64,000 nt of DNA from positions 1 to 64,000 of the forward strand of contig CAMDDU010000011.1 in NCBI GenBank assembly GCA_945892985.1, given 5' to 3'. This stretch comes from CAITSH01 sp945892985 (lineage in GTDB: Bacteria; Pseudomonadota; Gammaproteobacteria; Burkholderiales; SG8-39). How positions within the stretch are numbered: position 1 is the first letter of the stretch; each line of letters starts with the position of its first letter. Shown one piece after another: positions 1 to 8,901 of the stretch. The translations under genes were made by a program, and so were the position numbers. The notes under the pieces were generated by a model. It was given only the letters and a program-made list of their open reading frames with translations, was not told the DNA's origin and made no database searches.

Positions 1-19
1 CCGGCGCTTCAATGGTCGA

Positions 20-661
20 TCAAGCGAACAGCCAGGGCTGCTCGAGCTTACGTTTCTCTTCGAAGGCGCGGATCTTGTCCGAATGCAGCAAGGTGAGACC
101 AATATCATCCCAACCATTGATCAAGCATTCCTTGCGGTGAGAGTCGACCTCAAACTCAAACACCTGGCTTCCATCGGGATACCGTACCAGTTGCCCCGGA
201 AGATCGATCACCAACCTGAACCCGGGGAACGCCGCAACATCGTTAAATATGCGGTCAATCTGCGCCTCGGGCAGAACGATGGGTAAAAAACCGTTCTTGA
301 AAGAGTTGTTGTAAAAAATATCACCAAACGACGGCGCGAGTACAGCGCGGAAGCCATACTCCTGCAATGCCCAGGGGGCATGCTCACGAGAGGATCCACA
401 ACCAAAGTTTTTGCGCGCAACAAGGACGCTGGCGCCCTTGAAGCGGACCTGATTGAGCACAAAATCCGGATTGAGCGGGCGCCCCTCGTTTGGCTTGTCC
501 GGCTGGCCTTCATCCAGATAGCGCCATGCATCGAACAGGTTGGGACCGAATCCGGTCCGCTTGATCGATTTCAGGAATTGCTTAGGGATGATCGCGTCCG
601 TATCCACATTGGCGCGATCCATCGGCGCGACCATTCCAGTTACTACGGTAAATTTATCCAT
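20..661 (-). CDS. leuD: 3-isopropylmalate dehydratase small subunit LeuD
   Basis: Small subunit of isopropylmalate isomerase, which with LeuC converts 2-isopropylmalate to 3-isopropylmalate in leucine synthesis in the cytoplasm. The 213-residue protein has the family hallmarks NVDTDAIIPKQFLKSI near the start, NFGCGSSREHAPWAL in the middle and NGWDDIGLTL near the end, and is of normal length. I chose the ATG at 661, which gives MDKFTVVTG and matches the usual LeuD start; a GTG six bases upstream would overlap the stop of the preceding small lipoprotein gene. It is third in a leuC - entericidin - leuD operon with only a few bases between genes. leuB, which usually follows, would lie beyond the window. 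Confidence 0.96.
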   Translation of the reverse strand: MDKFTVVTGMVAPMDRANVDTDAIIPKQFLKSIKRTGFGPNLFDAWRYLDEGQPDKPNEGRPLNPDFVLNQVRFKGASVLVARKNFGCGSSREHAPWALQEYGFRAVLAPSFGDIFYNNSFKNGFLPIVLPEAQIDRIFNDVAAFPGFRLVIDLPGQLVRYPDGSQVFEFEVDSHRKECLINGWDDIGLTLLHSDKIRAFEEKRKLEQPWLFA

Positions 662-663
662 GT

Positions 664-786
664 TCACTTTGCCGATTTTTCGATGGCTTCGCCACCTTTT
701 TTAAGGTCTTTGCCTATGCCCTGAACCGTATTGCAGCCGGTGAGCAGCGCCGCGCAAACGATAAAAGCGATGAGTATTTTCGACAT
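664..786 (-). CDS. Entericidin A/B family small lipoprotein
   Basis: A 40-residue lipoprotein: a short charged N-terminus (MSK), a hydrophobic stretch ILIAFIVCAALL, the lipobox LTGC with Cys18 as the lipidated residue, then NTVQGIGKDLKKGGEAIEKS, the typical entericidin tail. It lies between leuC and leuD; its TGA stop is three bases before the leuD ATG and its start is 12 bases after the leuC stop, so all three are probably cotranscribed. In Betaproteobacteria this small gene is commonly wedged between leuC and leuD. Entericidins are outer-membrane lipoproteins linked to an antidote/toxin pair in E. coli; the role in this operon is unknown. Confidence 0.85.
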   Translation of the reverse strand: MSKILIAFIVCAALLTGCNTVQGIGKDLKKGGEAIEKSAK

Positions 787-798
787 GAATAGCCCCTC

Positions 799-2208
799 TT
801 ATTTCCAGGAACGAACATCGACAAAGTGCCCGGCCACAGCCGCAGCCGCAGCCATCGCGGGGCTCACCAGGTGCGTCCTGCCACCGGTACCTTGACGGCC
901 TTCAAAATTGCGGTTCGACGTTGATGCCGACCGCTCGCCAGGTTCCAGACGGTCGGCGTTCATCGCAAGGCACATCGAGCAACCCGGTTCGCGCCACTCA
1001 AAGCCCGCATCAACGAAAATTTTGTCCAGGCCCTCTTTCTCCGCCTGGGCCTTGACCAAGCCCGACCCCGGCACTATCAGTGCGAGCTTGACGTTTTTCG
1101 CCACGTGTTTGCCCCGAACGACCATGGCGGCATCGCGCAGATCCTCAATGCGTGAGTTGGTGCACGACCCGATGAACACCTTGTCGACAAGGATGTCCGT
1201 TATCGGGGTGTTAGGCTTTAGTCCCATGTAAACCAGCGCCCGTTCCATGCCCTCTCGCCGGGTCGGATCTTTTTCCTTGTCAGGATCAGGCACCCTGTCC
1301 TCAACGCTGACGACCATCTCGGGCGAAGTTCCCCAGGTTACGAGCGGCTTGATGCTGCTGCCATCTATCTGGATGGCAAAGTCGAATTTCGCACCCGGGT
1401 CGCTCTTAAGCGTGCGCCAGTAGCTAACGGCGTGATCCCAGGCCCCCCCCTGCGGCGCAAACGTGCGTCCCTTGAGGTAATTGATCGTCACATCGTCAAC
1501 GGCGACCATGCCGGCGCGCGCGCCCGCTTCAATCGCCATATTACAAAGAGTCATCCGCGCTTCCATGGACAACGCGCGGATGGTACTGCCGGCAAACTCG
1601 ACTGCACACCCGGTCCCACCGGCCGTGCCAATCTGCCGGATCAAGGCCAGCGCCACATCTTTCGAAGTGACACCGCGCGGCAACGGCCCGTTGACCTCGA
1701 CCAGCATGTTTTTCATTTTCTTTTGCACCAGACACTGCGTCGCCATCACATGCTCGACCTCGGATGTACCGATGCCGTGCGCGAGACAGGCAAACGCCCC
1801 GTGCGTACTGGTATGCGAATCGCCGCACACGACCGTCATACCCGGCAGCGTTGCGCCCTGCTCCGGTCCGATGACATGAACAATACCCTGACGCTTGTCC
1901 AAAAATGGAAAGTAAACCTTGGCGCCGAACTCCTTGATATTCGCGTCCAGTGTTTCAACCTGCAGCCTGGAGACCGGCTCCTTGATGCCTTCGTCCCAAT
2001 GATCGGTCGGCGTGTTGTGGTCTGCCGTCGCGACCACCGAGTCGGTGCGCCACAATTTCCGTCCCGCAAGGCGCAAGCCCTCAAACGCCTGCGCGCTAGT
2101 CACCTCATGTACAAGATGACGGTCAATGTAGAGTAGCGCCGTGCCACCGTCGTCGGTGTGCACAACGTGGCTATTCCAAAGCTTGTCGTAAAGGGTCTGC
2201 GGTGCCAT
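799..2208 (-). CDS. leuC: 3-isopropylmalate dehydratase large subunit LeuC
   Basis: Aconitase-family large subunit of isopropylmalate isomerase, carrying the [4Fe-4S] cluster. At 469 residues it has normal length. The three cluster cysteines are Cys349 (GSCTNSR) and Cys410/Cys413 (PGCSMCLAMN); HTPTDHW-type, GDSHTSTHGAF and SNRNFEGRQG motifs are also present. It is the first gene of the leuC - entericidin - leuD operon; the ATG at 2208 gives the expected MAPQTLYDKLWNSH start. The 88 bases between it and the upstream M48 protease gene show no attenuator or T-box-like structure that I could recognise. Confidence 0.97.
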   Translation of the reverse strand: MAPQTLYDKLWNSHVVHTDDGGTALLYIDRHLVHEVTSAQAFEGLRLAGRKLWRTDSVVATADHNTPTDHWDEGIKEPVSRLQVETLDANIKEFGAKVYFPFLDKRQGIVHVIGPEQGATLPGMTVVCGDSHTSTHGAFACLAHGIGTSEVEHVMATQCLVQKKMKNMLVEVNGPLPRGVTSKDVALALIRQIGTAGGTGCAVEFAGSTIRALSMEARMTLCNMAIEAGARAGMVAVDDVTINYLKGRTFAPQGGAWDHAVSYWRTLKSDPGAKFDFAIQIDGSSIKPLVTWGTSPEMVVSVEDRVPDPDKEKDPTRREGMERALVYMGLKPNTPITDILVDKVFIGSCTNSRIEDLRDAAMVVRGKHVAKNVKLALIVPGSGLVKAQAEKEGLDKIFVDAGFEWREPGCSMCLAMNADRLEPGERSASTSNRNFEGRQGTGGRTHLVSPAMAAAAAVAGHFVDVRSWK

Positions 2209-2296
2209 AGGACTGGTTCGTATCAGAACGGCAAAAAGGGACCTGAATTATAACCGAAGGCGTGGAACATCGGCCCCTCGCGCGACACGATACGCG

Positions 2297-3124
2297 CTAC
2301 TTGCGACGCGCCTGCTCGTAAAGGGGCAGCACACGCTGCGCGTAAGCCTGCAGGTCCTGCTGCCTCGTCTCATTAGACGGGTGTGTGGAGAGGAATTGCG
2401 GCGGCTGCCCGCCGCTTATCTGGCCCATTTTCTGCCACAGCATGACCGAGGCGCGCGGATCAAAACCGGCGCGCGCAGCCAGTTCCACGCCGATGCGATC
2501 TGCCTCTGTCTCGTGCAGACGGGAGTTCGGCAGTCCAAACGTGATGTTGAGCACCGTACTGCTCAGATCCGTTCCGAGGCTGCCGATACCAAGAGCGGCG
2601 CCGATCACGCTTGCGGCCACCGACTGGCCTGCCGCCTGAGATGCGCGCTCGCGACCGTGCTCGCGTAATGCATGTGCGATTTCGTGTCCCATCACAGCGG
2701 CGAGCTCATCGTCGCTCGGACTGATTCGTTCGATCAAACCGGTATAGACCGCTATTTTCCCGCCAGGCATGCACCATGCGTTGACGTCCTTGGATGAAAT
2801 GACGTTGACCTCCCATTTCCAGCCCGGCGCATCGGCTCGAAAACTGCCGGTTGCAGCGATCAGACGTGTGGCCACCGCACGCACACGCTTGACCAGCTCC
2901 GGATCGTGATTCACCGCACCCTTTTTCCCCTCATCCTGCAGCACCTTTCGATACGCTTGGCCTGCACTCTGATTGATCTGATCAGAAGAAACCATCATCG
3001 ACTGCTTTCGATCCACCCCGACCGAACCTGATTGCGTGGTTTGAACCGTCTGGCATGCGCAAAGCCAAGCTGCTGCCATCAACGCTAACGTGAGCCTGCT
3101 ACGTTTCCAGCGATTTTTTTTCAT
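2297..3124 (-). CDS. M48 family metalloprotease lipoprotein
   Basis: Zinc metalloprotease of family M48 (LoiP/BepA/Oma1-like), probably anchored to a membrane on the periplasmic side and involved in envelope quality control. The 275-residue protein begins with a hydrophobic signal ending in a plausible lipobox (LCAC, Cys24). The catalytic HEIAH lies at residues 147-151 and the third zinc ligand is in the downstream HETEADRIGVELAARAGFDP segment. Start chosen at the internal ATG giving MKKNRWKRSRL, because it places a positively charged stretch directly before the hydrophobic core. It is transcribed with the upstream MFS gene. BepA-type tetratricopeptide repeats are absent, so LoiP-like is the closer description. 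Confidence 0.85.
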   Translation of the reverse strand: MKKNRWKRSRLTLALMAAAWLCACQTVQTTQSGSVGVDRKQSMMVSSDQINQSAGQAYRKVLQDEGKKGAVNHDPELVKRVRAVATRLIAATGSFRADAPGWKWEVNVISSKDVNAWCMPGGKIAVYTGLIERISPSDDELAAVMGHEIAHALREHGRERASQAAGQSVAASVIGAALGIGSLGTDLSSTVLNITFGLPNSRLHETEADRIGVELAARAGFDPRASVMLWQKMGQISGGQPPQFLSTHPSNETRQQDLQAYAQRVLPLYEQARRK

Positions 3125-3189
3125 ATTCCGGCTCTCCACTCATTTTTCCGAAAAATCAGAATTAAAGGCTCTCATCATCAGCCGCGTAA

Positions 3190-4347
3190 TCAAACCGCAT
3201 CGCGCGGCAAATTCGCACCCTGCCAAGCAATGAGCAAAAATCCGGCAAACGCACATGCCGCAGCGAGACTAAACGTTGCGGACGGCCCCGCATGCTCCCA
3301 TAAAAGACCGGATGCAAGCCCGCCGACCATGCCCCCGGCACCAAAGGACAGTGACAAATAAAGCGCCTGCCCGCCCACCTGCCGCCCATCCCGGAACCAT
3401 GCGTTGATCAAGCCAACGGAAGCGGCGTGATGCGCACCAAAGGTCGCCGCGTGAAGAATCTGCGCTACCGCCATGGCCGCCACCGAATCTACCGCCCATC
3501 CGATCATCAGGAAACGCACCACCGCACAAATGTAGCTCGCCGCAAGAATTCCGGAAAATGCCCAGCGCCTGACCAATCGCGGCATCACCAAGAACACGAT
3601 AATTTCCGCCATAACCCCCAAGGACCACAACGCGCCGATGGCGCCCTTGCCATAGCCGTTGCCGGAAAGATAAATCGAAAAAAATGTATACAGCGGCCCA
3701 TGCGCCACCGCCATCAGGAAGCACGACAGGAGCAAGGCCCATACCTCGGTCCGGCGCAACACCGGCCACAGGGACTCACGCGCAACCGCCTTCGCCACCC
3801 GTGCCGGCTGTGGCAATGCGAACGTGAATATGAGGACCATTCCAACAAGCGGCAAAGCCAGCCAAAGCAGCCGGTCAATGTCCACAACATCGAGAATCCC
3901 GCCCAACGCGAGCACCGCAATAATGAATCCCACCGATCCCCACAATCGAATCGGCCCATAGCGGTCCGGATCGTCCTTCAGCCACATGAAGGTCATCGAC
4001 TCGTGCAGAGGCATTGCAGCACTGCCAAAGAAACTCATTATCGCCATCACCGCAAACAGACCGAAAAAGCTCTCGGCAAAAAACAAACAACAGAAACTTG
4101 CCGCCATCAAGAGCATGGAAAGCCGAAGCAGGCTAAGCCGCGCACCACGGGTATCGGCAATACGGCCCCACAAGTTAGGCCCCAGCATCCGCATCATCTG
4201 CTGCAACGCGAGCAATACACTAATCGCCAGCGCCCCCAGTCCCAGATGCTGGAGATACAAGCTAAAATAAGGCGACAACGCCCCTACGTAAGCGAAATAC
4301 GCGAAGTAAAAGCCGGATAGTCGCCAATATGGGACAGTCTGCGCCAT
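3190..4347 (-). CDS. MFS transporter, PPP (phenylpropionate permease) type
   Basis: Major facilitator protein of 385 residues with about twelve hydrophobic segments. The N-terminal half (YWRLSGFYFAYFAYVGALSPYF) and the LGPNLWGRIADTRGAR loop between helices 2 and 3 match the phenylpropionic acid permease/nucleoside-transporter-like MFS group that includes HcaT and YaaU-like proteins. The substrate cannot be read from sequence. It is divergent from the large fused membrane/spermidine synthase gene at 4448 and lies upstream of the M48 protease on the same strand with a 65-base gap, so the two may share a transcript. Confidence 0.8.
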   Translation of the reverse strand: MAQTVPYWRLSGFYFAYFAYVGALSPYFSLYLQHLGLGALAISVLLALQQMMRMLGPNLWGRIADTRGARLSLLRLSMLLMAASFCCLFFAESFFGLFAVMAIMSFFGSAAMPLHESMTFMWLKDDPDRYGPIRLWGSVGFIIAVLALGGILDVVDIDRLLWLALPLVGMVLIFTFALPQPARVAKAVARESLWPVLRRTEVWALLLSCFLMAVAHGPLYTFFSIYLSGNGYGKGAIGALWSLGVMAEIIVFLVMPRLVRRWAFSGILAASYICAVVRFLMIGWAVDSVAAMAVAQILHAATFGAHHAASVGLINAWFRDGRQVGGQALYLSLSFGAGGMVGGLASGLLWEHAGPSATFSLAAACAFAGFLLIAWQGANLPRDAV

Positions 4348-4447
4348 GGTCTATCGTCCATCGCCAAATCAAAGCGAAAAGCACGTCAAATACATATCAA
4401 CAAGCTCGCCATTCTAACGGCTCCGCTTCCCTCCCCCGGGCACAATC

Positions 4448-7447
4448 TTGAAGTCCTCCGACACCGACGCGCTAACGCACGCCACCCGGCTCTCCAGCCT
4501 GCAGCGCAGCGTCCTCTTTGGCCTGTTCATGCTCTCGGGCTTTGCCGGGCTGATTTACGAGTCAATCTGGACCCATTACCTGAAACTTTTCCTCGGACAC
4601 GCAGCGTACGCACAGACGCTGGTACTGGGTCTTTTCATGGGTGGCATGGGTGCGGGCGCCTGGCTTGCCAGCCGTTATTCGGCCGGTTGGAAAAATCTGC
4701 TGCGCAGTTACGCACTTGCCGAAGCGCTGATCGGCCTTGCCGCGCTGGTCTTTCATCCGCTATTTGTCGCCGTCACCGACACCGCTTATGCCTCTATCCT
4801 GCCTGCGGCCGGAGGAGAACTCTCCGCCGGGTTGATCAAGTGGACACTCGCCACGCTGCTAATCCTGCCCCAGACCATCCTGCTGGGGATGACCTTTCCT
4901 CTGATGAGCGCCGGCCTCATCCGGCGTTCACCCGAAGAGCCAGGCGGCACGCTGGCAATGCTTTATTTCACCAACAGTTTCGGTGCCGCTCTAGGCGTGC
5001 TCGCCGCCGGATTTTTTCTGATCGAACGCGTTGGCCTGCCCGGCACAATCCAGACGGCGGCCGCACTAAACCTGCTGATAGCGGCAATCGTCTGGATTGC
5101 CTTCCCTCGCCCGGAAAAACCCATGGGCGTCGAACAGCAACCGTCTGCCGCCAGCGGCAGTCGTACGTTGTTTCTTTGCGTCGCGGCACTGACGGGTACC
5201 GCCTCGTTCATTTATGAGGTGGGCTGGATCCGCATGCTTTCTGTCGTACTGGGTAGTTCAACCCACTCATTTGAACTCATGCTCTCGGCTTTCATTCTAG
5301 GCATCGCCTCTGGCAGCATTTGGATCAAGCGCCGCATCGACCGAATCGGCAATGTTCAGCGTTACCTTGGCATTGTTCAGGTGGCGATGGGCCTGCTTGC
5401 TCTCGCAACCTTACCTCTCTACGGCGAAATGTTCGGGCTCATGGGCAAGGTGGTCAAGACCCTTGGGAAAACCGACACCGGCTACAGCCTTTTTTTGCTT
5501 GCAAGCAACAGCATTGCGCTGGCGGTCATGTTCCCCGCAGCCTTCTGTGCCGGCATGACACTGCCGCTGATCAGCGCAGCACTGCTCAAAACAGGGCATG
5601 GCGAAAAATCCATAGGTATGGTCTACGCCGCCAACACCATCGGCTCCATCGTCGGCATCATTCTGGCGGCACACATCGCCATGCCTTTGCTTGGGCTTAA
5701 GGGCATGATCATCGCCGGCGCCGCTCTGGACATGTGCCTCGGCATCGCGCTGCTGGCGAAAACCCGCGCAAAACGCTCCCCCTGGGTCGCCGCCTGCTCC
5801 GCCACCCTGGGTCTTTGCCTATCCCTCACCCTGTTCAATCTGGATCTTTACAAAATGGCCTCCGGAGTTTTTCGTCGCGGCGACGTGTACGGACCCGAAA
5901 GCGCGCAAGTGGTGTTTTACAAAGATGGGAAAACAACTTCAGTCAGCCTGATGCAGTTTCAGGAAGGTCTGTCGCTTCGCACCAACGGCAAATCCGACGG
6001 TGCAATAAACCTCAACCCGGGCGAGCGCATTTCGGATGAAATCACCATGGTGATGACCGGCGCCATACCCCTGGCCTACAAACCCGATGCAAAACGCGCC
6101 GCGGTCATTGGCGTGGGTACCGGGCTCACCAGTCACACACTTTTATCAAACCTCAAACTTGAGGCGCTCGATACGGTCGAGATCGAACCGGCCATGGCCG
6201 AGGCCTCGCGGTATTTCTCCGCCCGCAACGGCTCGGTATGGGCAGACCCGCGCAGCCGCCTGATTTTCGACGACGCCAAAACAGCGTTTTCCTTGCGCAA
6301 CGTCCGCTACGACATCATCGTCTCGGAACCGTCCAATCCCTGGGTCAGCGGCGTCGCCAGCTTATTCACCACGGAGTTTTACCGACTTTCCAAACGCTAC
6401 CTCAATCAGGGTGGCGTGCTGGTGCAATGGCTGCAAATGTACGAGACCGACTTATCTTTGCTGGCATCGGTGATGAAGGCGCTGGGGGAAAACTTCGAGG
6501 ACTACGTCATCTATGCCGCCAACGATTCGGATCTGCTAATCGTTGCGGGCGACAAAACCACACTCTCCCGTCCGCTCACCGATGTCACAAAGATTCCCGG
6601 TCTGTCGCAGGAACTGGCACGCGTGCACGTGCGTAATCTTGGCGACGTGGAACTGCGCCGCATTGGCGGGCGTGCCGTGCTGGAGCCGTATTTTCATAGC
6701 TTCAATTCTCCGGCCAATTCCGACTACTATCCTTACCTTGACACCCACGCAGCGAAATTCCGTTTCCTGCAATCAGATGCGCGTCAGTTTGTGAACTTCG
6801 GCAACGGCGGTGTGCCTGCACTGCCCATGCTTGAGGACCGTCCAGAGCGCAGCGCGCCCTCGCACCAAGGCGAAGAGTTCATGAACCGCATCGAACTGTC
6901 CCGGCGCGCCCATTACGCCCACGACTTCTATACCGGCGCCAAGACGCCGGAACCGGTCAGGCTGCCCCGCGTACTGCAAAAAGACCTCGAACTGACCCGG
7001 CTTCGCGGCTTCGAATGCCACGATCCGCAACGCTTTGATATCTGGTTCCACAGTCTTTACGAAGTAGCGCGCCTCGTGAACCCGTGGCTCACACGCGCAT
7101 ACTCGCAGGAGATATGGCAAAAACTGGAAGCCACACCGTGTTACGGCAAATTACCCGCTGAATATCGACGCTGGATTGAATTGTTTACTGCGATCGGCGC
7201 CCGCGATGCCAAAAAGATGGCAGCAATCGGGGAGTCCTTGCTGGAGCAGACCTTCACGCTGCCGCGCGGCCACCGACACTACCTGCTGACCAGTGCCATG
7301 ACCGGCCACCTCAGCCTCGGCGACCGGGCCAAGGCGCTGGCACTATGGCAGCGCCACGGGAAAAGCGTGCAAGAGGAATACGATTCAGACCCGACCTTAC
7401 GGCTGCTGAGAGCCCACGCTGAGCAATCAGGCAACCCGGGGAAATAG
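4448..7447 (+). CDS. Fused multi-pass membrane protein / spermidine synthase-like protein
   Basis: A 999-residue fusion. Residues 1-490 hold many hydrophobic helices in two similar halves (LSGFAGLIYESIW near 35 and GTASFIYEVGWIRML near 255 are repeated signature segments). Residues from about 540 to 720 form a spermidine-synthase-like Rossmann domain, with the nucleotide-binding motif IGVGTGL at about 553 and SEPSNPWVSGVASLF at about 626. The last 230 residues are helical. This architecture is known as fused MFS/spermidine synthase; the polyamine or other substrate is not established. Translation probably starts at TTG 4448, because an in-frame TAA lies at 4415 and no upstream ATG or GTG follows it. 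It ends with TAG. Confidence 0.85.
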   Translation: MKSSDTDALTHATRLSSLQRSVLFGLFMLSGFAGLIYESIWTHYLKLFLGHAAYAQTLVLGLFMGGMGAGAWLASRYSAGWKNLLRSYALAEALIGLAALVFHPLFVAVTDTAYASILPAAGGELSAGLIKWTLATLLILPQTILLGMTFPLMSAGLIRRSPEEPGGTLAMLYFTNSFGAALGVLAAGFFLIERVGLPGTIQTAAALNLLIAAIVWIAFPRPEKPMGVEQQPSAASGSRTLFLCVAALTGTASFIYEVGWIRMLSVVLGSSTHSFELMLSAFILGIASGSIWIKRRIDRIGNVQRYLGIVQVAMGLLALATLPLYGEMFGLMGKVVKTLGKTDTGYSLFLLASNSIALAVMFPAAFCAGMTLPLISAALLKTGHGEKSIGMVYAANTIGSIVGIILAAHIAMPLLGLKGMIIAGAALDMCLGIALLAKTRAKRSPWVAACSATLGLCLSLTLFNLDLYKMASGVFRRGDVYGPESAQVVFYKDGKTTSVSLMQFQEGLSLRTNGKSDGAINLNPGERISDEITMVMTGAIPLAYKPDAKRAAVIGVGTGLTSHTLLSNLKLEALDTVEIEPAMAEASRYFSARNGSVWADPRSRLIFDDAKTAFSLRNVRYDIIVSEPSNPWVSGVASLFTTEFYRLSKRYLNQGGVLVQWLQMYETDLSLLASVMKALGENFEDYVIYAANDSDLLIVAGDKTTLSRPLTDVTKIPGLSQELARVHVRNLGDVELRRIGGRAVLEPYFHSFNSPANSDYYPYLDTHAAKFRFLQSDARQFVNFGNGGVPALPMLEDRPERSAPSHQGEEFMNRIELSRRAHYAHDFYTGAKTPEPVRLPRVLQKDLELTRLRGFECHDPQRFDIWFHSLYEVARLVNPWLTRAYSQEIWQKLEATPCYGKLPAEYRRWIELFTAIGARDAKKMAAIGESLLEQTFTLPRGHRHYLLTSAMTGHLSLGDRAKALALWQRHGKSVQEEYDSDPTLRLLRAHAEQSGNPGK

Positions 7448-7528
7448 CCCCTCGGAAGAATGCTTGCCTCCAACAGACTGCCAGAAATGCCCGCCTGCGT
7501 TTTGGTGAGGAAGTGCCGGGAAAACCGG

Positions 7529-8629
7529 TCAGGCGACCGCACCGGGGATCGGCTTGGTCAAAGAATGCACATCGGCGCATTGCGCGCGGTGACGCAAGGC
7601 GTGATCCATCAACACAATGGCAAGCATCGCCTCGGCAATGGGTGTCGCGCGAATACCCACGCAAGGATCGTGGCGCCCCGTGGTCTCGACCGTGACCGGT
7701 TCGCCACGCTTGTTGATCGAACGGCGCGGCAACCGGATGGACGATGTGGGCTTGAGCGCAACGTGAACCACAAGGTCCTGCCCTGTCGAGATACCCCCGA
7801 GCACACCACCGGCGTGATTGGAAAGAAACCCGTCCGGTGTCATTTCATCGCCATGCTCACTGCCGCGTTGCTCAATGGCGGAAAATCCAGCGCCTATTTC
7901 CACGCCTTTTACCGCGTTGATACCCATCATCGCGTAGGCCAGATCGGCGTCAAGGCGGTCGTATACCGGTTCGCCCCAGCCGACGGGCACGCCCTCGGCC
8001 ACAACCGTAACTTTGGCCCCGCACGAATCACCGGCCCGGCGAAGTTCGTCCATGTAATCTTCAAGATTTGGCACTATGTCCGGGTCGGCGGAAAAAAACG
8101 GGTTTTGCCCAACGGCATCCCAGGACTTCAGCGCAAGCTCGTGTGGACCAATTTGCGACAAACGCCCCCTGATGACGACGCCGTAGCGCTCAAACAGCCA
8201 CTTTCTGGCAATGGCACCGGCCGCAACGCGCACTGCCGTTTCGCGCGCCGAGGACCGGCCGCCACCGCGATAATCACGCAAACCATATTTTTGCCAGTAG
8301 GTGTAATCCGCGTGCCCCGGGCGAAATGTCTCTGCGATCGCACTATAGTCCTTGGAACGTTGGTCTTCATTGCGAATGATAAAACCGATCGACGTGCCTG
8401 TCGTCCGGCCCTCAAATACGCCTGAAAGCAGTTCAATACGATCCGATTCCTGACGCTGGGTCACGTGTCGCGACGTTCCCGGCTTGCGCCTGTCAAGTTC
8501 CTTCTGGATATCGGCCTCAGTCAGGGCCATTCCGGGTGGGCAACCGTCAACCACCCCGCCCAACGCAGGCCCATGGGACTCGCCAAACGAGGTCACGCAA
8601 AACAATTTACCCAGCGTATTGCCTGACAT
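7529..8629 (-). CDS. aroC: Chorismate synthase
   Basis: Converts 5-enolpyruvylshikimate-3-phosphate to chorismate, the last common step to aromatic amino acids, using reduced FMN. The 366-residue length and all three signatures fit: GESHGPALGGVVDGCPPG near the N-terminus, FRPGHADYTY and GGGRSSARETAVRVAAGA in the middle, and RHDPCVGIRATPIAEAM towards the end. It is convergent with the membrane/spermidine synthase gene; the 81-base gap contains a small CCGG-AAAA-CCGG hairpin without a T tract. It is divergent from a small hypothetical gene at 8705. Confidence 0.97.
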   Translation of the reverse strand: MSGNTLGKLFCVTSFGESHGPALGGVVDGCPPGMALTEADIQKELDRRKPGTSRHVTQRQESDRIELLSGVFEGRTTGTSIGFIIRNEDQRSKDYSAIAETFRPGHADYTYWQKYGLRDYRGGGRSSARETAVRVAAGAIARKWLFERYGVVIRGRLSQIGPHELALKSWDAVGQNPFFSADPDIVPNLEDYMDELRRAGDSCGAKVTVVAEGVPVGWGEPVYDRLDADLAYAMMGINAVKGVEIGAGFSAIEQRGSEHGDEMTPDGFLSNHAGGVLGGISTGQDLVVHVALKPTSSIRLPRRSINKRGEPVTVETTGRHDPCVGIRATPIAEAMLAIVLMDHALRHRAQCADVHSLTKPIPGAVA

Positions 8630-8704
8630 GATTGTGTCGTCTTTATGCCAAAAAAAGTCTCAGAAGTGTAGCATGAGGGGCTGATTTACCTCTAAAACAC
8701 CCCC

Positions 8705-8887
8705 ATGCCAGAGAACGATCCAGACAAGCTCAAGGGTCCCGGCGGACTGAGCCTGCGTCACATCCACAAGCAAGTCCGCAAAAGCGTGGAACGCGATGCC
8801 ATGGCCAAGAAACTGCGGGACAGCCATCGCCAACCCGCATCACGCTGGCAGCGCCTTGTAAGATACGTTTGGGACAAACAACGCTGA
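8705..8887 (+). CDS. Small hypothetical protein, 60 residues
   Basis: A possible small basic protein (MPENDPDKLKGPGG start, SRWQRLVRYVWDKQR end) rich in Arg, Lys and Gln, with no signal peptide or membrane helix. I recognise no family. It fills the gap between aroC (divergent) and an MFS gene (convergent, 14 bases away). No clear Shine-Dalgarno sequence precedes the ATG, so it may not be translated. Its amphipathic, highly charged composition looks more like a real protein than a random frame, which is the main reason to keep it. Confidence 0.4.
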   Translation: MPENDPDKLKGPGGLSLRHIHKQVRKSVERDAMAKKLRDSHRQPASRWQRLVRYVWDKQR

Positions 8888-8901
8888 ACAACCGCCTCTG
8901 C

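Noticed and set aside
7447..7529. Terminator between the convergent spermidine synthase-like and aroC genes
   Set aside because: A CCGG-AAAA-CCGG hairpin exists but has no T tract and only a 4-base stem.
7460..8425. 321-codon plus-strand frame opposite aroC
   Set aside because: aroC covers the region with all family motifs; the other strand is compositional.
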